The notes below the pieces were generated by a model. It was given only the letters and a program-made list of their open reading frames with translations. It had not been told where the DNA came from and made no database searches. A stretch of 64,000 nucleotides of DNA from Orobanche coerulescens. Taxonomy: Eukaryota; Streptophyta; Magnoliopsida; Lamiales; Orobanchaceae. Positions 56,847 through 64,000 of this stretch are shown here, piece by piece. Position numbers and translations under genes: made by a program. How positions within the stretch are numbered: position 1 is the stretch's first letter; each line of letters begins with the position of its first letter. The stretch is taken from the NCBI GenBank assembly GCA_033398695.1, contig CM065802.1:169069965-169133964 (forward strand), given 5' to 3'.

Positions 56847-57638
56847 ATTGCAATTGAATGATGCTGCTCATTATTGCAGCATTTTATCCCTTCAATTATT
56901 TTTTGCACCGTTCAAAATCAATCAGTGCAGATAAGGGAAAGGAAAAAAGAAGGAAAGAAGAAAAAAATAATGCAATCTGATCGGCCACATCATCCCTGAC
57001 GTGGTGAAATTTCCACTCGCGCGTGAGATGCACGCACAAAATGGACGGCTCTGAGCTGGTGCGTGTATCTCACGAGCTGGCTGTGCGGCTATTGGTTCTT
57101 GTGTGACTGGCGTGTGCCAGGCATGTGTTCGTCTGACGTGGCGTGGCACGTGGCACTTTCTTATTAGATTGACCATGCACGTGTGCAGTGACGTGGGGCT
57201 CGGTTGACATGTGTTGTGATGTCATGCTGATGTCCTCCAACGAATCTGCTTCCACCACTTGTCCTAATATTAGTGGTCCGCGAATTTTAATTTTCCTCCA
57301 AAAACTTCGAACGGCCTTAACTTCTTCACATGAACTCGGATTCGAATGAACTTTTTATCAAAATGATCGTATCGACGGGATGAATAAAAAGAGACCATTC
57401 ATGAATATATTCGGAATCTTTATTAATATCGCCCCTAAAATGACAGATATGTCTTCATCCGGTGTGCTAATCTGCAGATAAAATTTAATTTCCATTAATA
57501 TAACAAAAATTACTCATAATCACTAAAAGTTATACTAGAAGTAAAATAATGAAAACACATGAAAAATAATATAAATTATCACACAAAATATAGAAATATA
57601 TATAATATTCTAATAAAAATACTAACAAAAGTATACCA

Positions 57639-59612
57639 AATAATTCCCCCACACTTATCATTTGCACGTCCTCGGGCAAATATATAGTAAGAGTAACAAA
57701 AAAAATTAACTTATTACACGTTATTAATTCAATTAAAAGTCCAAAGTATTCTCATTCCACTTCAAAATAAACAAATATGCAAGAAATTTCAATATGCTTT
57801 AAGAAATGAATTAAACCAAATTCTAAAATTCGCCAAGTTATTCAGAATCATGGTCAATACTTTAAATTCACAAAACTCACGGGAAAAGTGTATATCTCTC
57901 TCACAAGTATATAAGGGGTGTATTTGCACTCAGATCCATTCAATGAAGTAAAAACTACCATAGGCTTGCAAATTATCTACTATCTCTATCAGTTGGTGTG
58001 TTGCAAATTTATGAAAAAATTTCTTTTCTTTTGGTTACAATGTCGGCTCTTTGGTTGCGGTAGGAAAATAAGGATAAAGTGACTTGAACTGAACAATTAG
58101 AAATTAGATTATTCTGAATTGATGTTTATCAACAGGTAAGCACTGAGAAGCTAATTAATGAAGCTTTTATCGATCCCCTTACTTATATTTCGAATTATTC
58201 GAGCTCTTTTTATTGCTTTCCAACCAACCAAATTTTTTTTATCATACTTGAGTTGTTATTATCTGTTTTACGTGAATGTAAACGATGGGTCACATAAATA
58301 CACCCGATTACTAAGATAAAACATACTTAAGCCGCTTCTATGCACACTCATGTCTAAGGTAACTGTTTTACGCGAATATGAACATGGGGTTCATGAATAT
58401 ATCCGGTTATTAAGTTCCTAAAAATAGCGGAGTAATTGATCTCTCCATTATTTTCAACACCATCCACAATATATACCACCCAATTTCACCACACAATATG
58501 TTCATCCTTATCAAAAATAATTTCTAACCATTCAAGTATGGGCCATAGGATTATAGTGACCGAAAGCTCAGTATGTGGTTAACAATAAAATAGACAATAA
58601 GCTTGATTGGGTTAACGAGGGAATTAAATACCATTAGGTATGTAAAGAAGCTAGAAGGGCTTTTGAACAAAATTTGATTTAGATAAGTTTCACAAATTGC
58701 ACACACATTTGGTTTTGACACAAATACCCAATGCAAGTTCTGGAGTATTACAACATGAAAAATACACCCAAAAAAATAAAAGACTTGCATATATGATTTT
58801 CATGAATTTGATTATTAAACCATTCAACCGACTGACTGTTGATTATCTTAGAATAATCTGTTAGTAATTCATTCTCAAATTCTATGTCAAAATTAGCATA
58901 ACTGTTTTCTTTGAAATGTGAAATGAGAGTAGATCAACAAAAGTTTTAGCAACACATTTTTAAGTTTTTTATTTTCAAGTTATTCTTGAACATAAATGTC
59001 GTTAGATTAATTTTAGTATCCGTAAATAATAATATAAAGTTTTTACCCCCCCCGCCCCCACACACACATACACACTTATCTTGTGCAATATGATTATTAA
59101 GAATAATATAATGAGGGTTGAAGAAAACTCCCTGTGAAGATAGTGATGCCTTGAATGCATCATTTTCTTATTGATATGGAGAAATCTACAAAATAAATCA
59201 GTGGGGCGAAACACAAAAAAATAAAACATATAAATATATATGCACTTAGATATAACACAAACAACCTAGATGCATTTGAAGAGCGTCCTGAGAGTCTCCT
59301 TATTCTGCCATCAAAACATTATTTATTTTAGAAAAAGAAAATTCCAGTAATAAAAATAACAATACATATATCATGAATAGATGCGCGTCAAGAGATCGAA
59401 AAGAAACTCCTTAAGCTGTCATTATTTTCACGATTTTTACACCCGCTAAAAAGTAAAACAAGAAGAGGAATGAATGGGGATATCAATTGGAAAGGAATGC
59501 ATCAATTTTATGTTTTCGCACAGTGAAATCTTCCATCCAAACAATATTAGCTAGAGATGGATCTGGTTCAGGAACAAATGCAATCAGTTTTTTGATCAGC
59601 TCTTCTGGTGTT
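57639..59612 (-). other. Interior of second Tat-like element
   Basis: AT-rich, without a supported coding frame. The PPT context is at about 57645-57685, paired GTTTTACG blocks at 58265-58420, and a C-run with (CA)n at about 59046-59070. Where the PBS would lie is displaced by the LTR at 59613. Confidence 0.55.
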
Positions 59613-60928
59613 TGTAACACCCTCAAGATATTCGAGGTATATTACAGTGCCTTGAATCCCTATATGGGACCCACCAGGCTGAACAACATCATACTCATCG
59701 ACTCACAGAAACGACAAAATAACACCTCGTCATAAAGACGCAAACCAGAATAATCCACCCGGTTCAACCGGTCAACATAACATCATCATCCAACACAAAC
59801 ATAATAGGCAACAATACAATCCGGACGAACAAGAATTCTTAAGTACTCGAGTACAACTATTAGTTCAAAAACCACAAAAGATGAAAAGATAAAAAAAAGA
59901 CACTAAGACGTCACTCCTGCACAATCATCACGCACGACCATCATCCGTGTACTGGTCCAGCGCCCGCTCGTCTCGATGAACCTGACCTGAAATTCATAAA
60001 ACGAATTTCCCCAAAATGGGTCCCCAGAGGGGTTAGCAATTACGCCAGTACAAGTAACCAAATGAACAACTTACATCTTACACATATAGTAAATGCATGT
60101 AATCAAGAAAAGCATAGTTCTAAAACACTCATTTCCGGAAATGCCAATATCAAATCACATTTGTAAAATGCACCACAATTAACCGTCGATCCACGTCTCT
60201 GTGGACCCCTACCGAGACCCCATCGGACCTAACCCGTAGTGGTTAAAAGCAAGCTCGTCGATCCACATCTTTGTGGACCCCTAGCGAGACCCCGTCGGAT
60301 CTAACCCATAGTGAGCATACACACACACACACACACACACACACCTTTTCTCATACAATACTACTATGTCAAGATTGTAAGTTCATAAGGATACTTGCCT
60401 CGATTAATAGACGGTGACACGAACGGAACGGAAGAATCAAGCACGACCGCGAGGAACCAACGAATGAACCTAACGATTCGAATAACACAATCACAACCAC
60501 TCCTAAACGATTACGTAAATGGAATACACCCGAAAACCCGCCTACGATTCATGTATATTCGTACAAAAATAACGAGGGCGGACCACAACCAAACCCTCTC
60601 GATTTCGCAAAACCATGAAAATATACCATGAATCCGTAGGAAAACTAATTATACCAACAAGATTAATCATATTCATCATGAATCCACCAACAAAACGGAA
60701 CGGATCGGAAGAAAATCCCAAAACCCCCAAATCGCCCAAAAGTAGGGTTCTAAGAGATTTATCTTGGATTAGGATGAAAGATTCGTGTTGATGTTGATAT
60801 AATATACCAAGAACTTAAGGAAGATGTTGGATGAGATGATTGGAGGAAGAAATCGCCAAGAATCGCCCGAAATCGCCACAGTCGCGGAAAGGAGGAGGAA
60901 ATGGAAATAATACGCTCATCTCGGTCAA

Positions 60929-60953
60929 CTCCCTGTTTTATATAGCCAGGGAG
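60929..60953 (-). promoter_or_regulatory. LTR TATA box in imperfect inverted repeat
   Basis: CTCCCTGT and CCAGGGAG arms with one mismatch around the TATATAAAA element. Homologous to 660-684. Confidence 0.55.
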
Positions 60954-60954
60954 T

Positions 60955-61505
60955 GTTAGCGCGCGCTAATCCTCAAGGTTAGCGTGCGCTAACGAAACAG
61001 ACAACAGTCCAGTAGCCAGATTTCTGGCCATTAGCGTGCGCTACTCCAAATGTAGCGTGCGCTAATAACCTCTCGGTAGCGCGCGCTATCGACCAATAGC
61101 GTGCGCTACCTGGGCATCAGCCGAGTCCAGAAGCAAATCACAAGACACACTGATACGGTTAGCACGCGCTATCGACCAAACATAGCGTGCGCTAAAGTGT
61201 ATCGGTAGCGCGCGCTATCGACCAATAGCGTGCGCTACCTGGGCATCAGTGGAGTCCAGTGGCAAACTGTCCAGTACTGGACATCCACACTAGCGCATGC
61301 TACCGGGCGTCTCAGCATGCGCTAATTCCCAACATTAGCGTGCGCTAGACTACGTAGCGTACGCTAATCCACCACCCGCAGGATCGGAATCAAGATCGCC
61401 ACTCCTGTGGCTTGCCCTCTAGTGCGCGCTACGAAACAGTCGTAGCGTGCGCTACTAAGTGACCCCTAGCGTGCGCTATGCAGAAAATATAGCGTGCGCT
61501 AGGTA
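60955..61505. repeat. Palindrome array, TAGCGCGCGCTA type
   Basis: About 18 copies upstream of the minus-strand TATA box. Compared with 690-1145 it carries an extra stretch of about 90-100 bp with palindromes around 61110-61190, so arrays expand and contract by unequal exchange. Confidence 0.85.
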
Positions 61506-61777
61506 CGAGATATAAATGGTCCAAAACACTGGAATATGAACGAAACGTTAAACGGAACATCTCAAGACGCATCGAAACATAGAATGGATCCACGGCAACC
61601 CGAATAGCGGTTTCGTGCAACAATAACGAGAATCAAATCAATAGATGACGGAAAAGATACACTGAAAGATACACGAGGGTCACTACAACCGAGAAATACA
61701 CCGAAAAATGAAGATACAAGGGAAAAAAATGCGGACATTACATTCTACCCCTCTAAAAATAAGTTTCGTCCCGAAAC

Positions 61778-62821
61778 TTAAGAAACAAACAACTCAGGGT
61801 AGCTAGCACGCATGCTATCCTCGGTCTCCCAAGTTGCCTCCTCGACACCGTGTCTCGACCACTGCACTTTGACCAAAGGGATGGTCTTATGCCTCAGTCG
61901 TTTCTCACGACGCTCCAAACTCTTTAAAGGACGCTCCTCAAAAGTAATATCCTCGGCGACATCAATCTCACCATAATCGATGACGTGACTAGGATCCGGG
62001 ACATATTTCCTCAGCTGGGAAACATGAAAAACGCTATGAACATGACTCAAGGCCGGAGGTAACGCCAAACGGTATGCCAACCCACCGACTCGCTCGAGAA
62101 TCTCAAAGGGTCCAATAAATCTCGGACTTAACTTCCCTTTCTTCCCGAAACGAAAAACTCCCTTCGTCGGCGACACCTTTAGTAAAACGTGGTCTCTCAC
62201 CTCAAATTCCAAAGGTCGACGACGGACATCGGCATACGACTTCTGTCGACTCTGGGCAGTCAACATCTGTTCTCTAATTAATTCTATCTTCCGCCTCGTC
62301 TCTAAAACGACATCCGGCTCGGTCCCGACTAAATCGGACGCCTCATTCCAACAAATCGGTGATCAACATCGCTGCCCATAAAGTGCCTCATACGGTGCCA
62401 TCCGAATCGACGCGTGCCAACTATTGTTGTACGTGAATTCGATCAATGGCAAATGCTCCTCCCAGTCACTACCCCAGTCGAGAGCACAAGCACGCAATAA
62501 ATCCTCGAACGTCTGGATAGTGCGTTCCGACTGTCCATCTGACTGGGGATGAAAAGAGGTACTCAAATGCAAACGGGTACCTAACGCCTTATGCACCGCC
62601 TGCCAAAAGTGCGATACAAAACGGTCATCACGATCCGAAACAATAGACTTCGGAGTACCGTGAAGTCTCACAATCTGCGCGATAAACACACGAGCCAACT
62701 TCTCCGGACCCCAAGTGTCCTTAATGCCCAGAAAATGTGCCGTCTTGGTCATACGATCAACAATCACCCATACCATATTCATGCCCGACCTCGATCTCGG
62801 TAAACTCGTAACGAAATCCAT
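61778..62821 (-). pseudogene. pol: Integrase core and C-terminal domain, one nonsense codon
   Basis: Frame 62821-61778. MDFVTSLPRSRSGMNMVWVIVDR, IVSDRDDRFVSHFW and HPQSDGQSERTIQTFEDLLR give the DD35E integrase core. VHSVFHVSQLRKYVPDP and VKVQWSRHGVEEATWE give the C-terminal chromodomain-like end. A TGA at about 62361 splits the frame after ALYGQRC, where E3 has K-C-K; the frame continues in phase. It ends just before the hairpin and PPT. Confidence 0.9.
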
Positions 62822-64000
62822 CGATATATCTTCCCATTTCCATTCCTAACGGAAGTGATCGCAATAACTCAGCCTGTCGCCGATGCTCGATTTTGACTAC
62901 CGGCAAGTCAAACATCTCGCTACAAACCGTGCGACCTCTTCCTTCATATCATTCCACCGTAAATTCCTCCTCGTGTCCTTGTACATCTTACTCGAGCCAG
63001 GATGAACGGAATAAGGTGTAGTATGGGCCTCACGCAAAATACTGTCGCAACTCTGGGTCGTTTGGCACACAAAGTCGACTCTGGAATCTCAAAACACCAT
63101 CCTTGTGAATCACAAACCCAGGAGACTTTCCCTTAAGAACGTTCTCTCGGATCTGAGTAATCATCGGATCCTCTAACTGCTTCAGCTTAATTTCATCGAT
63201 CAAAGACGACGAAACCTCTAAAGCACAAAGTTGCCCGACAGCTCCAGGCAACAAAACCTCAACATCCAACTCGATCAAAGCCCGCCGAAGCTCAGACTGA
63301 GACGTAAGGATCTCAAGCGTTCGCAACGCAATCGGTTTCCGACTCAAGGCGTCGGCCATGACGTTCGCCTTGCCCGGATGATAAAGGATTTCGAGGTCAT
63401 AATCCTTAATCAGCTCCAACCACCTCCTTTGCCTCATATTCAACTCTAGCTGAGTAAATATGTATTTCAGACTTTTATGATCGGTAAAAATCTGACATGC
63501 AGAGCCGAAAAGATAGTGACGCCAAATCTTGAGCGCAAAAACGACTGCCGCTAACTCCAAATCATGAGTAGGGTAGTTCAGCTCATACGGCCTCAACTGT
63601 CTCGACGCGTAGGCAATGGTCTTGCCGTGCTGCATCAATACGCACCCAAGACCCTGACCCGAAGCATCACTATAAACGGCAAAACCCTCACTGCCACATG
63701 GCAATGCCAAAACCGGGGCTGAGGTCAAACGCTTCTTCAGTTCCTCAAAACTCGACTGCCTCTCGTCATTCCAAACGAACTTCTCGGATTTCTGGAGCAA
63801 CTGCGTAAGTGGCCGAGCTAGTTTCGAGAAACCCTCGACGAACCTACGATAGTATCCAGCCAAACCCAAGAAACCACGGAGCTCCTTCACATTCTTGGGC
63901 GGTGCCCAATCCAACACTGCCTCAATCTTCTGCGGATCCACACGAACTCCCTCGGCTGAAATCACGTGACCTAAAAACATCACTTCCTTCAGCCAGAACT
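62822..64000 (-). pseudogene. pol: RT tail, RNase H and integrase zinc finger, broken
   Basis: Open from the window edge ([14 protein letters not shown]) to 63030. RT thumb ([18 protein letters not shown]), RNase H ([50 protein letters not shown]), then the integrase N-terminus. A one-base indel at about 63035 shifts the frame before the HHCC finger, whose pieces (VHPGSSKMYKD, RCLTCR) follow with a stop at about 62895. A TAG precedes EWKWED near 62848. The rest of pol and gag lies outside the window. Confidence 0.9.

Larger units (their letters stand above)
55873..59612 (-). mobile_element. Second non-autonomous Tat-like element, truncated
   Basis: The 3' LTR is at about 55873-57638 and the interior runs 57639-59612, where a Gypsy LTR interrupts it. 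On the minus strand the sequence before the LTR reads GCCCGAGGACGTGCAAATGA...GTGTGGGGGAATT, the Tat/Athila PPT context. The interior repeats the GTTTTACG.GAAT.TAAAC blocks (about 58265-58420) of the 5085-10108 element. No gag or pol is visible. The LTR left edge is inferred from a TG at 55873 and similarity of arrangement. Confidence 0.65.
59613..61742 (-). repeat. 3' LTR of right-hand Gypsy element
   Basis: 2130 bp, TGTAACACCCTC to GACATTACA (plus view). Minus order: palindrome array 61500-60955, TATA with inverted repeat 60953-60929, GAG|GCAAGTAT 60398, tandem repeat 60310-60185, CTAAC/hairpin/TTTCAG|GTC module 60058-59987. (CA)n at about 60317-60344. Confidence 0.92.
59613..64000 (-). mobile_element. 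Tekay/Del-like Gypsy element, minus, runs off window
   Basis: The 3' LTR is 59613-61742 and pol is 61778-64000. The 5' half lies outside. Same LTR family as 1-1383. The TTTCGTCCCGAAAC hairpin and purine tract (AGAGGGGTAGAA, minus) sit at about 61743-61785. Confidence 0.93.

Noticed and set aside
57000..57215. CpG-island promoter of a host gene
   Set aside because: It lies upstream of the LTR TATA box on the minus strand, and no host coding sequence follows.
55873..59612. Host intergenic DNA
   Set aside because: The Tat/Athila PPT context and blocks shared with the 5085-10108 interior indicate a retroelement, though the LTR edge is uncertain.
1..64000. tRNA genes
   Set aside because: No cloverleaf with A and B boxes was seen; tRNA-like matches are only the short primer binding sites.

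Overview
The window is repeat-dominated nuclear DNA of a flowering plant. The evidence is a Cassandra element with 5S rRNA-derived LTRs, Tekay/Del-like Ty3/Gypsy chromoviruses primed by initiator tRNA-Met, Tat/Athila-type elements primed by tRNA-Asp, a SIRE-type Ty1/Copia gag, and a broken LOG-family gene. I cannot name the species. No intact host gene is visible. Nearly everything is LTR retrotransposon sequence, stacked in nests that target site duplications (TSDs) let one unpack.

Layout, left to right. 1-1383: end of a Gypsy LTR (minus). 1399-1867: LOG pseudogene. 2248-3232: complete Cassandra TRIM (minus). 3600-11234: solo Gypsy LTR (TSD ccagc), split by a complete non-autonomous Tat/Athila-like element at 5085-10108 (TSD ccagg). 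11360-11919: Tat/Athila tail with the integrase C-terminus. 11920-30109: a coding-less Gypsy derivative (E1) with LTRs of about 4.7 kb around a 388-bp interior. Its left LTR is split by a second coding-less element at 12405-21713 (TSD ataca). 30110-30678: pieces of a Tat LTR and of a minus-strand Gypsy LTR, which resumes at 47884-48614. 30679-47878: Gypsy element E2 (TSD tgtgt), whose gag is split by Gypsy element E3 (34182-43369) and whose pol 3' part is replaced by a Copia LTR piece. 48660-51845: SIRE-like gag and LTR without pol. 51846-55118: degenerate Gypsy gag tail plus a 2.7-kb LTR. 55119-55800: an unrecognised broken ORF. 55873-59612: a second non-autonomous Tat-like element. 59613-64000: Gypsy element on the minus strand (LTR plus decayed pol) running off the window.

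E3 is the most complete autonomous-type copy: gag, protease, RT, RNase H, integrase and C-terminal domain in one reading frame. Five nonsense codons and a changed protease catalytic residue make it inactive as it stands. The coding-less elements keep only cis signals (PBS, PPT, a hairpin before the PPT, promoter), so they would depend on proteins from relatives.

Three patterns recur across unrelated LTR families. (1) Arrays of a 12-bp palindrome of form TWRCGNNCGYWA lie upstream of the TATA box in Gypsy and Copia LTRs; the two central bases differ between arrays and do not follow element ancestry. (2) The LTRs share an ordered set of splice-like signals: GAG|GCAAGT, then a G/C-rich tandem repeat, then CTAAC with a small C/G hairpin, then an AG acceptor (usually CAG|GT). 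This suggests a conserved GC-AG intron inside the LTR. (3) In several families the TATA box sits inside an inverted repeat.
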